Assembly: GCA_963794155.1 (NCBI GenBank)
Contig: CAWCCX010000001.1
Span: 62,001 to 126,000, forward strand
Direction: 5' to 3'
Origin: Roseiarcus sp963794155
Lineage (GTDB): Bacteria; Pseudomonadota; Alphaproteobacteria; Rhizobiales; Beijerinckiaceae
DNA length: 64,000 nucleotides
The first letter of the stretch is position 1, and each line of letters begins with the position of its first letter. This document shows, one piece after another, positions 37,199-46,285 of this stretch. The position numbers and the translations under genes were made by a program. The notes beneath the pieces were generated by a model. That model saw only the letters and a list, made by a program, of their open reading frames with translations. It ran no database searches and was not told the origin of the DNA.

Positions 37199-37272
37199 TC
37201 TTCGTCTATACGAACATCCTGATCGACATCGCGACCGGCAATCGCGCTATGGCGCGTATTTTCCTGAACTGA
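37195..37272 (+). pseudogene. VapC-like PIN toxin fragment
   Basis: Twenty-five codons. The start IFVYTNILIDIATGN matches the first strand of PIN-domain toxins (IFVDTNILIDIAT), but the first catalytic Asp is Tyr here and everything beyond strand 1 is missing. Non-functional. Confidence 0.55.
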
Positions 37273-37789
37273 CGCTTGTCGCGCCGGACGGCGAATAGGC
37301 CGGAGGAGCCCTGCACGTTTGCTTAGACGGCGCCTCTGGCGCCTCTCGCCATCCGCTCTCCTTTGGGAGGGGCAGGGGTGAGGGTTTGCGGCGCGTGTCA
37401 AGGAGCAAGTCGTCGACCGTAAGTGCTGGCCGACATTCGCGAAATTCAGATTTTTCGACAATTGCTTTGGAGAAAGAGAAATCTGTGCTATCTTCCCCAT
37501 CGTCATGCCATTCGAGTTTGACAGAGCGATTCCCGCCAACGCCTGCGGCGGCCTTTCCCCGGGCGCCGAGCCGCGTAAATCACGCGGTGTCTTCGGCATT
37601 TGTGCTGGGAGCCCGCCGCGAAGGCGATTTTTGGGCCCGAGTCCCAGCATAACCCATTGAAAGAACTTAAAACGGGGACGCGGACTGAAGGAAATTGAAG
37701 CTTTTTTCCTGCAAAAAGTCTGCTCCCGGTAGGGCCGCGGCTCAGCGTTTGAAGGATTTGGAATGGTCTTGGGCTTGCCGCGCCGGCGC
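37273..37789. other. Intergenic stretch with one dispersed repeat
   Basis: Apart from the palindromic repeat at 37352-37388, no gene with family-like features is seen on either strand in these 517 bases. Composition returns to GC-rich to the left of about 37430 and is mixed after that. It may be residual acquired DNA at the right edge of the island. Confidence 0.4.
37352..37388 (+). repeat. Dispersed palindromic repeat, copy B
   Basis: GCTCTCCTTTGGGAGGGGC followed by AGGGGTGAGGGTTT, same orientation as copy A. With copy A it brackets the AT-rich island. Confidence 0.55.
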
Positions 37790-38950
37790 TCAGCGCACGA
37801 CGCCGGCGATCTTGGCCCAGCCGAGATTGAACGCCCGCGAGGTCGCGGCGGCGAACTCGCCCTTGAGCGCCAGCGTTCGCCGCTCGATCAGGGTCCACGA
37901 CAGCGCGGCGACGGCAAGGGTGATGGCGCCGGAGCAGAGGATCATTGCGATCAGCGGCATGCCGGGAAAGAGGAACGCGAGCGTCTGCTGGATCGGAAAG
38001 GCGTAGATGTAGACGCCGTAGGAACAGTCTCCCCAGTCGTTGAAGGCGCGGATGCGCCCCGTGGGGAGATAGGCCAGATGGAGGACCAGCGGGGCCAGGC
38101 AAAGGACGTAGACGACAAAGAACGCCTGCTCATTGACCGAGGCGATGAGGAGGCAGGCAAGCGCGGCGAAGAGGATGGCTGACCGCATCGGAACCTTGTC
38201 GCGCCATAGATAGAGCGTCGTTCCATAGAGGAACATGAACACCCTGGTGTCGGCGGCGTTGAAGGAGGCGCCGAACAGGCGGCCGCGCAGGATGAGGATG
38301 AGGAACGCGCACGCCGCGACCGGCGCGGCGATGCTCATCGCCCTGAGGCGGATGGCCGGCGCCGCGGCGAGCACAAGCCAGCCGGCGGCGAGATAGCAAT
38401 AGAGGCGGAGCTCGATCGGCAGCGTCCACAGCGAGCCGTTGAACTCGCCATGAAGCGGGTTGGTCTCGAATACCCCCGGCAGCGAATAACGGACGCCGCC
38501 AATCAGCGTCGCGCATTTGACGAAATAGTCGTGGGTCTTGGGCGAAGCGAAGTATTCGGCGGGCGGAAGCGTGGTCAGCGCCGGGGCGAGAACAAAGACA
38601 GTGAGGACGAGCATCGCCCAGATCGCCGGATAAATCCGCAGCGCCCGCGCCCACAAGAAGGCGATCACTTCGCCCCGGTTGACGAGGCTGCCTGTCACCA
38701 GAAAGCCGCTGGTGACGAAGAATACGTCGACCGCCATTTCGGCCAGCGACAGGCCGAGATGGTCGAAGAAGAATTCCCGCGACGACGGCAGTCCGAGCAC
38801 CGCGACGCTGTGGCCGGCCAGCACCGAAAGCGCCGCCGTGAGCCGGATGAGATTGAAATTGTTGTCCCGGCCGACGGTGTATTCGGATAGTCGCGCCGCC
38901 GGCCTTGACGGTTGGTCGACGGCGCGGGCCGGCCGGCGCCCGGCGGTCAT
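37790..38950 (-). CDS. Acyltransferase 3 family membrane protein (OafA-like)
   Basis: 386 residues with ten or so membrane segments. Starts at the ATG at 38950, which overlaps the DAHP synthase stop (ATGA). Acyltransferase-3 motifs: NFNLIRLTAALSVLAGHS (the conserved Arg and His), VDVFFVTSGFLVTGSL, RALRIYPAIW and SLWTLPIELRLYCYL. It transfers acetyl or other acyl groups to extracellular sugars or lipids. Translational coupling to an aromatic-synthesis gene is odd and probably incidental. Confidence 0.85.
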   Translation of the reverse strand: MTAGRRPARAVDQPSRPAARLSEYTVGRDNNFNLIRLTAALSVLAGHSVAVLGLPSSREFFFDHLGLSLAEMAVDVFFVTSGFLVTGSLVNRGEVIAFLWARALRIYPAIWAMLVLTVFVLAPALTTLPPAEYFASPKTHDYFVKCATLIGGVRYSLPGVFETNPLHGEFNGSLWTLPIELRLYCYLAAGWLVLAAAPAIRLRAMSIAAPVAACAFLILILRGRLFGASFNAADTRVFMFLYGTTLYLWRDKVPMRSAILFAALACLLIASVNEQAFFVVYVLCLAPLVLHLAYLPTGRIRAFNDWGDCSYGVYIYAFPIQQTLAFLFPGMPLIAMILCSGAITLAVAALSWTLIERRTLALKGEFAAATSRAFNLGWAKIAGVVR

Positions 38951-40338
38951 TCCGCCGCCCGGACCGGCCGTTCGGGCTGGGCGAGTCGCTGCGCCTTCAA
39001 TAGATCGGCGACCATGAACGCCATCTCGATCGACTGCTCCGCATTGAGGCGCGGATCGCAATAGGTGTGATAGCGATCGTGCAGATCGGCCTCCGAAATG
39101 GCGCGCGCGCCGCCGGTGCATTCGGTGACGTTCTTACCCGTCATCTCCAGGTGGATGCCGCCGGCGTAAACGCCTTCTGCGCGGCAGACGGCGAAGAAGT
39201 TGCGCACCTCGTGGGCGATGCGCTCGGTCGGCCTCGTCTTAAAACCGCTCGAGGTTTTGATCGTATTGCCGTGCATCGGGTCTGAGACCCAAAGCAGCGT
39301 CAGGCCCTCGCGCTTTGCGGCGCGCAAGAGCGGCGGCAAGGCCGCGTCGATCTTGTCGGCGCCGAAGCGGCAGATCAGCGTCAGCCGGCCCGGTTCGCGT
39401 TGGGGATCGAGCACTTCGATCAAACGCAGGAGCTCGTCCGGATTCAGCGACGGGCCACATTTGAGGCCGATCGGATTCTTGAGCCCGCGGCAATATTCGA
39501 CATGAGCGCCGCCGAGCTGGCGCGTCCGATCGCCGATCCAGATCATGTGGCCCGAGGTCGCGTAGTAGTCGCCCGAAGTCGAATCGAGCCGGGTCATCGC
39601 CTGTTCGTAGCCGAGCAGCAGCGCCTCGTGCGAGGTGTAGAAATCCGTCGCTCGAAGCTCCGGATGGGCTTCGGCGTCAAGGCCGATCGCGCGCATGAAG
39701 CCGAGCGTCTCGGTGATCCGGTCGGCGACCTCCTGATAGCGTTCGGACTGCGGACTGTCGTTGACGAAGCCAAGCATCCACCGGTGGGCGTTCTCGAGGT
39801 TGGCGTAGCCGCCGGTGGCGAAGGCCCTGAGCAGGTTCAAAGTCGCCGCGGATTGGCGATAGGCTTCCAACTGCCGCCGTGGATCGGGCTCGCGCGCTTG
39901 GGCGGTGAACTCGATGTCGTTGACGATGTCGCCGCGATAGGCGGGCAGAGTGACGCCGTCGATGGTCTCGAAATCCGAGGAGCGCGGCTTGGCGAATTGG
40001 CCGGCGACGCGCCCGACCTTGACGATCGGCGAGGCGGCGGCGAAGGTCATGACCACCGCCATCTGCAGAAACACCCGGAAGAAATCGCGGATGTTATCCG
40101 CAGAATGCTCGCCGAAGCTCTCGGCGCAATCTCCGCCCTGGAGCAGGAACGCTGCGCCGCCGGCCGCCTTGCCTAGCGCCTGTTTGAGTTTGCGCGCTTC
40201 GCCGGCGAAGACCAGCGGCGGATAGCCGGCAAGCTGGCGCTCGGCGTCCGCGAGCGCCGCGTCGTCACGATATACCGGCGCCTGGGCGATCGGCTTTAAG
40301 CGCCAAGTCTCCGGGGTCCAACGTTGGTTCGCCATCAT
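38947..40338 (-). CDS. aroG: Class II 3-deoxy-D-arabino-heptulosonate 7-phosphate synthase
   Basis: 463 residues, plant-type (class II) DAHP synthase; condenses phosphoenolpyruvate with erythrose 4-phosphate, the first step of aromatic amino acid synthesis. Signatures: FLLQGGDCAESFGEHSADNIRD with the metal Cys, KVGRVAGQFAKPRSSDFE, YYATSGHMIWIGDRTRQL, GLKCGPSLNPDELL, LWVSDPMHGNT and AGGIHLEMTGKNVTECTGG. Full length. Confidence 0.95.
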   Translation of the reverse strand: MMANQRWTPETWRLKPIAQAPVYRDDAALADAERQLAGYPPLVFAGEARKLKQALGKAAGGAAFLLQGGDCAESFGEHSADNIRDFFRVFLQMAVVMTFAAASPIVKVGRVAGQFAKPRSSDFETIDGVTLPAYRGDIVNDIEFTAQAREPDPRRQLEAYRQSAATLNLLRAFATGGYANLENAHRWMLGFVNDSPQSERYQEVADRITETLGFMRAIGLDAEAHPELRATDFYTSHEALLLGYEQAMTRLDSTSGDYYATSGHMIWIGDRTRQLGGAHVEYCRGLKNPIGLKCGPSLNPDELLRLIEVLDPQREPGRLTLICRFGADKIDAALPPLLRAAKREGLTLLWVSDPMHGNTIKTSSGFKTRPTERIAHEVRNFFAVCRAEGVYAGGIHLEMTGKNVTECTGGARAISEADLHDRYHTYCDPRLNAEQSIEMAFMVADLLKAQRLAQPERPVRAAE

Positions 40339-40539
40339 CCGTGTCTCAATAAGCGGCTCGGCGCCGCTTCACGATAGCCAGGCGGTCTATATACAGTCGG
40401 ACGCTACCGGCCGATATGCCGATTTTCGAGGCAGACCCGCATTTTATCGAACAGCTGAAGCGGATGACGGCGTCGCACGCCGGCCGATCGTGTGAGACCA
40501 TGCTCAATCCGACCCTGAGATCAACGCGGATTCGTCCTT

Positions 40540-41703
40540 GTGAACATCCTTCCCTCGATCGCCGCACTCCTGTTGTCCGTGCTGCTCCTGATCGGGGGCA
40601 ACAGCCTGGTCGGCGTTGCGACGCCGCTGAGAGCCCGCATCGAGGGTTTCCCCGAGCTCACAGTCGGCCTGCTTGGTTCCGTCTATTTCGCCGGAATGCT
40701 GGCCGGTACCCTCGCGGCGCCGGCGATCATTCGCCGCGGCGGCCACATCCGGGCCTTCGCCGCCTTTGTCGCGCTCGCGGTCGTTTCCGTGATCCTCATG
40801 CCGGTCGCGGTCTTGCCCTGGGCCTGGCTGGCCTGTCGCGCGCTCATCGGTTTCGTCTTTGCCGGGCTCTACGCCGTCATCGAGTCCTGGATCAACGCCA
40901 AGGCGACCAACGCCAATCGCGGCGCGCTCTATGCTCTCTACCAGATCGCCAATTTCGTCGCTTCCGCCAGCGGACAATTGGCCTTGAAGCCCCTCGGACC
41001 AGATGGATTTTCCTCCTTCGCCGTCGCTGGGGCGCTGCTCGCGCTCGCCATCGTGCCGATGGCGATGACGAGCGTCGATCCGCCAGCCCAGCCGCGAAGC
41101 GTGCGGCCACGCCTCATCTGGCTCGTACGCTTGGCGCCGCTTTCGTGTTTCGCGGCGCTGACCGCCGGCGCCGCGAACGGCGCCCTGTTTGCGCTCGGCC
41201 CGGTCTTCGCCGTCGAAATCGGCATGACCCCCACGAGGGTACCCCTATTCACCTCTTCGATCGTGCTCGGTTCGGCGTTGGGCGTTTTGCCCATCGCCCT
41301 GATCTCCGACCGCGTCGACCGTCGGCTGGTCATAGCCGCGGTGATGATCGCGGGCGCGGCGTGCGAGGTCGCCCTGAGCCGCGTGGCGGCGCCCGGCGCT
41401 TGGCTGATCGTGCTGGGGTTTCTTGTCGGGCTGACGACCTATTCGCTCTATACGCTCGCGGTGTCGCTCGCCAACGATCGCGGTGCCCCGCATGACCTGG
41501 TGTTCATTTCGGTCGGATTGCTGTTCATTTACTGCGTGGCGGCGATCGCGGCCCCTGCGGTCGCCTCGGTCCTGATGAAGGACTTCGGGCCGCAAATGCT
41601 TTTCGTTCAGAACGCGTACGTGCATATGGCCATAGCGGGGCTTGCTCTTTGGCGGCTTGTCGTTGCGCCTAAACCGCAAGGCCGGACGCGGCCTGCCGCC
41701 TGA
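40540..41703 (+). CDS. MFS transporter (YcaD-like)
   Basis: 387 residues and about twelve hydrophobic segments. Starts with GTG at 40540. The N half has GLLGSVYFAGMLAGTL and CRALIGFVFAGLYAVIESWIN, a motif seen in YcaD-type exporters; the linker is PPAQPRSVRPR. Substrate unknown. Between it and the divergent DAHP synthase gene lie 200 nt in which I see no further gene. Confidence 0.85.
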   Translation: MNILPSIAALLLSVLLLIGGNSLVGVATPLRARIEGFPELTVGLLGSVYFAGMLAGTLAAPAIIRRGGHIRAFAAFVALAVVSVILMPVAVLPWAWLACRALIGFVFAGLYAVIESWINAKATNANRGALYALYQIANFVASASGQLALKPLGPDGFSSFAVAGALLALAIVPMAMTSVDPPAQPRSVRPRLIWLVRLAPLSCFAALTAGAANGALFALGPVFAVEIGMTPTRVPLFTSSIVLGSALGVLPIALISDRVDRRLVIAAVMIAGAACEVALSRVAAPGAWLIVLGFLVGLTTYSLYTLAVSLANDRGAPHDLVFISVGLLFIYCVAAIAAPAVASVLMKDFGPQMLFVQNAYVHMAIAGLALWRLVVAPKPQGRTRPAA

Positions 41704-41717
41704 TGCCGAACTCGGTG

Positions 41718-42554
41718 TCAGTCCTTGACCACCGTCAGGTCCGGGGCGGCTGGGTTCTTCATTCCGACAACATGGTATCCAGCGTCGACGTGGACAATTT
41801 CGCCGGTGACGCCGCGCGACATCGGCGACAGGAGGTAGACCGCGCTGTCGCCAACCTCCTCGATGGTGACGGAACGACGCAGGGGCGCATTGTATTCGTT
41901 CCACCGTAGAATATAGCGGAAATCGCCGATGCCGGAGGCGGCAAGCGTCTTGATCGGCCCAGCCGAAATCGCGTTGACGCGAATCGCCTTCTCGCCAAGG
42001 TCGGCCGCGAGGTATCGAACGCTCGCCTCCAACGCGGCCTTGGCGACGCCCATCACGTTGTAGTGGGGCATCCACTTTTCTGCGCCATAATAAGTCAGCG
42101 TCAGCATGGCGCCGCCGCTGGTCATCAGCTTCTCGGCTCGTTGGGCGACAGCCGTAAACGAATAACACGAGATGGCGAGCGATTTCGTGAAATTGTCCTC
42201 GGTCGTATCGATATACCGGCCCGTGAGTTGGTCCTTGTCGGCAAAAGCGATGCAATGGACGATGAAGTCGAGGGCTCCCCACAACTTTTCCGCTTCCGCG
42301 AATACAAAATCGATCGAATGGCCCTCGGTCACGTCGCAATGTCCCAGCACGTGAGCGCCCAATTCCTGCGCTAGCGGCCTGACGCGCTTCTCCAACGCCT
42401 CGCCTTGAAAAGTGAGCGCTAACTCGGCGCCTGCGGCTCGGGCAGCCCTGGCGATGCCCCATGCGATCGAGCGATTATTCGCCACCCCGAGGACAACCCC
42501 CCGCATCCCGCGCATCACGCCCGCGGTTGCGCCGAGTGAAAGGGTTTGCTCCAT
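41718..42554 (-). CDS. fabI: Enoyl-ACP reductase (NADH), FabI
   Basis: About 278 residues from the ATG at 42554 (GAGG upstream; an ATG at 42575 is also possible). Last reduction of fatty-acid elongation. FabI hallmarks: GVVLGVANNRSIAWGIA cofactor loop, HCIAFADKDQLTG, YSFTAVAQRAEKLM with catalytic Tyr, YYGAEKWMPHYNVMGVAKAALE (Tyr-x6-Lys) and SAGPIKTLAASGIGDF. Convergent with the MFS gene. Confidence 0.93.
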   Translation of the reverse strand: MEQTLSLGATAGVMRGMRGVVLGVANNRSIAWGIARAARAAGAELALTFQGEALEKRVRPLAQELGAHVLGHCDVTEGHSIDFVFAEAEKLWGALDFIVHCIAFADKDQLTGRYIDTTEDNFTKSLAISCYSFTAVAQRAEKLMTSGGAMLTLTYYGAEKWMPHYNVMGVAKAALEASVRYLAADLGEKAIRVNAISAGPIKTLAASGIGDFRYILRWNEYNAPLRRSVTIEEVGDSAVYLLSPMSRGVTGEIVHVDAGYHVVGMKNPAAPDLTVVKD

Positions 42555-42659
42555 CAAGGCCTCGCTACGGCTCATCTTGTCAGGTGAACGCCGTTCCGGC
42601 GTCGGGATATCCCTTAGCCTCGCCGGACACGCATGGGAAGGACGAGGGATCGATCGATC

Positions 42660-42676
42660 GTCACAAAATATGTGAC
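42660..42676. promoter_or_regulatory. Palindrome GTCACA-N5-TGTGAC upstream of ECF sigma gene
   Basis: Perfect 6-bp arms around AAATA, inside an AT-richer patch between fabI and the ECF gene. The arms are inverted relative to a CRP site. Could bind a dimeric regulator; which one is unknown. Confidence 0.4.
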
Positions 42677-42727
42677 TTTGCTTACACGCGCGCTTGGAAC
42701 CGGAGCGTGTTTTGACTAGGATCATCA

Positions 42728-43345
42728 GTGAGCCTGAACGATTGTGGAGGCTCGCGCAAACTCTCGGTGTCCGTAGTGCCGCCGCTAAGCGACAGTTTGG
42801 CCGACCTCTCTGATCTACGCCGGTTCGGGCTGGCCCTGACGCGCGATGATCGATTTGTGCTTGACCACGCGGCTGCGAGCGCGCTTGTCGAGCGCCTGTT
42901 CAGGCAGGCTTCATTGGAAGCGGTGGACGCAAGCGTCGCCTATGATCCCAAAGGATATGCTCGCGAAGATGCGCGGGTGCGTGCGTTTGGCCAGTTCATC
43001 CGACTATATCGCCGGCATATTCGTCGCTTGGCCTTCGACGATGGCGAAGCGGGATGGGATGAGAGCGCTGATGGCGCCCGTAGCCGCGCGCAGGCCGGCG
43101 CCATCGGCATGGCCGCAGCTGTTCGAATGCTGCCTCTCGAGCAGAGAGAGGCGTTGCTAATCGTCGTTCTGGCGAACCTTACCCACCGGGAGGCCGCGTC
43201 GGCGCTCGATATTTCGTTAGCGACGCTGGTTGCGCGGCTGACGAAGGCCCGCGAACGCGTCGCTGCGCTGACCCGCGCTCCCGTCGCGGCTGAGGCGGCC
43301 GGCGGTATGACGCGGCCGGTCCCACATTTGCGAGTCGTCAAGTGA
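42728..43345 (+). CDS. ECF-type sigma factor, divergent
   Basis: 205 residues. Region 4 is recognisable (LPLEQREALLIVVLANLTHREAASALDISLATLVARLTKARERV), while region 2 (ALVERLFRQASLEAVDASVAYD, QFIRLYRRHIRRLAF) is weak. The order with the following membrane anti-sigma protein, overlapping by 4 nt, supports the call. The start is a GTG with no strong ribosome site. Distinct in type from the RpoE at 16122. Confidence 0.7.
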   Translation: MSLNDCGGSRKLSVSVVPPLSDSLADLSDLRRFGLALTRDDRFVLDHAAASALVERLFRQASLEAVDASVAYDPKGYAREDARVRAFGQFIRLYRRHIRRLAFDDGEAGWDESADGARSRAQAGAIGMAAAVRMLPLEQREALLIVVLANLTHREAASALDISLATLVARLTKARERVAALTRAPVAAEAAGGMTRPVPHLRVVK

Positions 43346-44229
43346 TGGAAGCTTGGCGCCTGGTGGATTTGCACGCCTATGTGGATGACTGCCTCGAGCC
43401 TCACGAGCGGCTGGCGTTCGAGAAGAAGATGGCGGAAGAGCCCGCGCTGGCGCGCCGCGCCGCGATGTGGCGGGCGCAAAACAGCGCGATTCGTTCGGCC
43501 TTCGACGGCGAGGGGCCGAAGGCCTTCTCGATCAGCATCGTTCGTCATCAGAACGACAGCCTGCCGAGGGGCCGGCAGCCCGGTTCGGTCGGTCCAAAAC
43601 CTTCTCAAGAGCAATCCTTCCGGTCGTCATTACCCGGATTTGCGGACGCCTCCTTATTTGCGGCGAAGGTCGGCGCTGCCGGCGCGTTTCGGCAGGCGCC
43701 GTCATGGAGGCTCGCGCTCGCGGCATTGTCTGTTTGTCTGGCCTGTGTTTGGTCGTCGGCCGCGCCAGTCATCCCCGCGAAGGGGCTTGCAGGGGCCGGC
43801 GTCGCCGCTTTCCGCGCATTCGTCCGTCAGGGCGTCGCCCCGGTCGAAATCTCGACTGGCGACAAGGCGGAATCGCAGGAGTGGCTGACCGAGCGTCTCT
43901 CTCGTCCGGTTTACCTCCCCGCCGCCCCTTCAGCCGTCGGCCTGGTCGGAGCGAGGATCGCTCCATATCCCGGCGCGGCGGCGGCCTTTGTTGTTTACAG
44001 GTCGCAAGAGCGACTGGTCAGCGTGCTGGTCCAGTCGCTTGATGCGCCCCCGACGAGAGCGCCGGAACTTCTGCGCGCCGACGGTCGTGACGCCGTGATA
44101 TGGACATGGCGCGGCCAGGGATTTGCGCTCGTCGGCGACCTTGACGCCTCCTCGCTCATGAAGATCGCGAGCGGGTTCTTCGACCCGCCGGACGAGGCCG
44201 CTCAGACGGCGCCCGAGCGAGGATCGTAA
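43342..44229 (+). CDS. Membrane anti-sigma factor
   Basis: 295 residues. The N-terminal anti-sigma domain (LVDLHAYVDDCLEPHERLAFEKKMAEEPALARRA) has the usual D-x-LD-like start but lacks the zinc HxxxCxxC. One membrane helix around 120-140 (WRLALAALSVCLACVWSS) and a periplasmic C-terminal sensing domain follow. Starts at GTG or the next-codon ATG; overlaps the sigma gene stop (GTGA). Its last 28 nt overlap the convergent dnaJ-like gene. Confidence 0.72.
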   Translation: MMEAWRLVDLHAYVDDCLEPHERLAFEKKMAEEPALARRAAMWRAQNSAIRSAFDGEGPKAFSISIVRHQNDSLPRGRQPGSVGPKPSQEQSFRSSLPGFADASLFAAKVGAAGAFRQAPSWRLALAALSVCLACVWSSAAPVIPAKGLAGAGVAAFRAFVRQGVAPVEISTGDKAESQEWLTERLSRPVYLPAAPSAVGLVGARIAPYPGAAAAFVVYRSQERLVSVLVQSLDAPPTRAPELLRADGRDAVIWTWRGQGFALVGDLDASSLMKIASGFFDPPDEAAQTAPERGS

Positions 44230-45143
44230 GGCTTCTGATCGCGCATTTTGCGCATTATGGCGGTCAGTTCCGCATCCGCCTCGTTGGGCAGGACGATCCG
44301 CAACGTCGCCAGCAAATCGCCGGAAGGCTGCTCGGCGCTGGCGGGAAGGCCCTTGCCGCGCAGCCGCAGCACGCGGCCGGCGCTCGCGCCAGGCGCGAGC
44401 GCCACTTCCACCTCGCCGCCTAGCGTCGGCGCCCGAACTCGCGCGCCCAAAACCGCCTCATAGAGCGTAATCGGCAGATCGAGCCGCAGGTCGCGCCCCT
44501 CCACCTTGAACAGCGGATGCGGGGCGTAGCGAATGGTCACGATGACGTCGCCCGGCGGCCCGCTGCGATGGCCCGGATGTCCTTGACCGCGCAGCCGGAT
44601 CGACTTTCCCTCTTCGATTCCCGCAGGCACCGCGACGTCCAGCGTCCGGCCGGTCGGCAGGGCGACGCGGATCGAGCCGCCGTGGGCGATCGTCGCGAGG
44701 GGAACCGCGACCGAGACGCCAATGTCCTCGCCCCGCGAGGCCTGACTGCGCGCGCGTGTCCGGCCGGCGCCGAACAGCTCCGACAGGATGTCCGGATCGA
44801 TTGATCCGCTTTCGGCCGAAAACCCGCCCCCGCCGAAGTCAAACCCGAAATTGCGAGCGTCGCCGCGGCCGCTTGCTCCTGGTTGGCGGCCAAAACCGAA
44901 CCCCTCGAATTGCGGCGCTCTCGGCTTGCCTTCGGCGTCGATCTCGCCGCGATCGAAGGCTTTCCGCTTCTTCTCGTCGCCGAGGATCTCGTACGCCGCG
45001 CCGACTTCGGCGAAGCGCTCCTTGGCCCTTGTCTCCTTGCTTTGGTCCGGGTGGTGCTTCTTGGCCAGCTTGCGGAAGGCGGATTTGATTTCGGCGGCGC
45101 TCGCGGTCTTCGCGACGCCGAGAACGTCATAAGGATCGCGCAT
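44202..45143 (-). CDS. DnaJ/CbpA-type co-chaperone
   Basis: 313 residues. J domain at the N terminus (DPYDVLGVAKTASAAEIK) with His31-Pro32-Asp33, a Gly/Phe-rich segment around 80-115 (FGFDFGGGGF), no zinc finger, and a C-terminal substrate domain with RLRGQGHPG and LRLRGKGLPA. That is class B (CbpA) layout. It stimulates Hsp70. Divergent from pdxH with about 200 nt between. Confidence 0.9.
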   Translation of the reverse strand: MRDPYDVLGVAKTASAAEIKSAFRKLAKKHHPDQSKETRAKERFAEVGAAYEILGDEKKRKAFDRGEIDAEGKPRAPQFEGFGFGRQPGASGRGDARNFGFDFGGGGFSAESGSIDPDILSELFGAGRTRARSQASRGEDIGVSVAVPLATIAHGGSIRVALPTGRTLDVAVPAGIEEGKSIRLRGQGHPGHRSGPPGDVIVTIRYAPHPLFKVEGRDLRLDLPITLYEAVLGARVRAPTLGGEVEVALAPGASAGRVLRLRGKGLPASAEQPSGDLLATLRIVLPNEADAELTAIMRKMRDQKPYDPRSGAV

Positions 45144-45340
45144 TATGAGCCCATCCCTCGGCCCCGCCTCAAGGAAAGCGCGGGAGCCCATGTCTCCCTC
45201 GCACATTTGGCGCTTCGTTCGGCGGCACGCAAGGGCGACGAGCGCGTTGGCTGTGGGTCCGCGCCGCGCCGCGCTTCATTCGCCAGAAGGCGCAAGCGGG
45301 AGTATGATTTGGCTCTCCTTCGCCTGTCCTCCGGAGCATT

Positions 45341-45961
45341 ATGGTCTTGAACGAAGTGAGCCTGGTCGACTTCACCGAGGCCGCGGATCCGGTGGCGCTC
45401 TTCCAGCTTTGGCTTGACGAAGCGGCAAGCTCGGAGATCAACGATCCGGAGGCGATGGCGCTCGCCACCGTCGACAAGGATGGATTGCCCGACGCGCGGA
45501 TGGTGCTCTGCAAAGGCGCGGACGCGCGCGGTCTCGTTTTCTACTCGAATGTCGACAGCGCAAAGGGACGCGAGCTCGAGGGTCAGCCGAAGGCGGCGGC
45601 GCTGTTCCACTGGAAGACGCTCCGCCGCCAGGTTCGGTTCCGGGGCGCGGTCGCCGAATTGACCGGCGCCGAGAGCGACGCCTATTTCGCTTCTCGGCCG
45701 AGGGGGAGCCAGATCGGGGCGTGGGCCAGCCAGCAGTCGCGTCAGCTCGAGTCGCGCCTCGCTCTCGAGGCCGCGGTCGCAGCCTACGAGCGGCGATTCG
45801 GGACCGGCGCGGTCCCCCGCCCCGAGCACTGGCGCGGCTACCGGCTCGCGCCGGTCGAGATCGAGTTCTGGCGCGACCGCCCCTCGCGGCTGCACGAGCG
45901 GCTTCAGTTCAGGCGTAATGATCCAAAAACTCCGTGGGAAAAACGGCTGCTATATCCCTAG
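45341..45961 (+). CDS. pdxH: Pyridoxine/pyridoxamine 5'-phosphate oxidase
   Basis: 206 residues. FMN enzyme that makes pyridoxal 5'-phosphate. Motifs: MALATVDKDGLPDARMVLCKG, FYSNVDSAKGREL, ALFHWKTLRRQVRFRG, RPRGSQIGAWASQQS, and the C-terminal signature WRDRPSRLHERLQFRR then WEKRLLYP. Full length. A long hairpin follows 60 nt after the stop. Confidence 0.93.
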   Translation: MVLNEVSLVDFTEAADPVALFQLWLDEAASSEINDPEAMALATVDKDGLPDARMVLCKGADARGLVFYSNVDSAKGRELEGQPKAAALFHWKTLRRQVRFRGAVAELTGAESDAYFASRPRGSQIGAWASQQSRQLESRLALEAAVAAYERRFGTGAVPRPEHWRGYRLAPVEIEFWRDRPSRLHERLQFRRNDPKTPWEKRLLYP

Positions 45962-46020
45962 CGGCCATAGGATAGGGCGTCCAGAGCCCAAGCCCGACCC
46001 AAATTTAGCAAAGCCGGGCA

Positions 46021-46064
46021 AAGGAAAATCAAAGGAAAATGGCCCGATTTCCTTTGATTTCCTT
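46021..46064. repeat. Long inverted repeat/hairpin after pdxH
   Basis: Left arm AAGGAAAATCAAAGGAAAAT (46021-46040), loop GGCCCG, right arm ATTTCCTTTGATTTCCTT (46047-46064). Arms pair fully except for two single-A bulges. The left arm is itself a near-perfect direct repeat of AAGGAAAAT. Strikingly AT-rich for this genome. Confidence 0.7.
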
Positions 46065-46285
46065 GTCCGTTTTGAGCCTTTTCAAGGGACTATCGTGACC
46101 CCCCGTAAAAAATCTGCCCCGCGTGAAGACCGCAAGCATCGCGTGATTTGCGGCGATCGGAGAATGGCCCGAGAGTTCGTCGGCGTGGGGTAAGTGACGT
46201 GATCCTAACCGTGCATTCCATGATTTGGGATTATACTCCGGGTTTCGACTTTCCCAAAGGAATTGTCGAAAATTCTTCATCTGGC

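Noticed and set aside
40346..40567. 73-codon gene between DAHP synthase and MFS
   Set aside because: No ribosome site, no domain, and it overlaps the start of the MFS gene.
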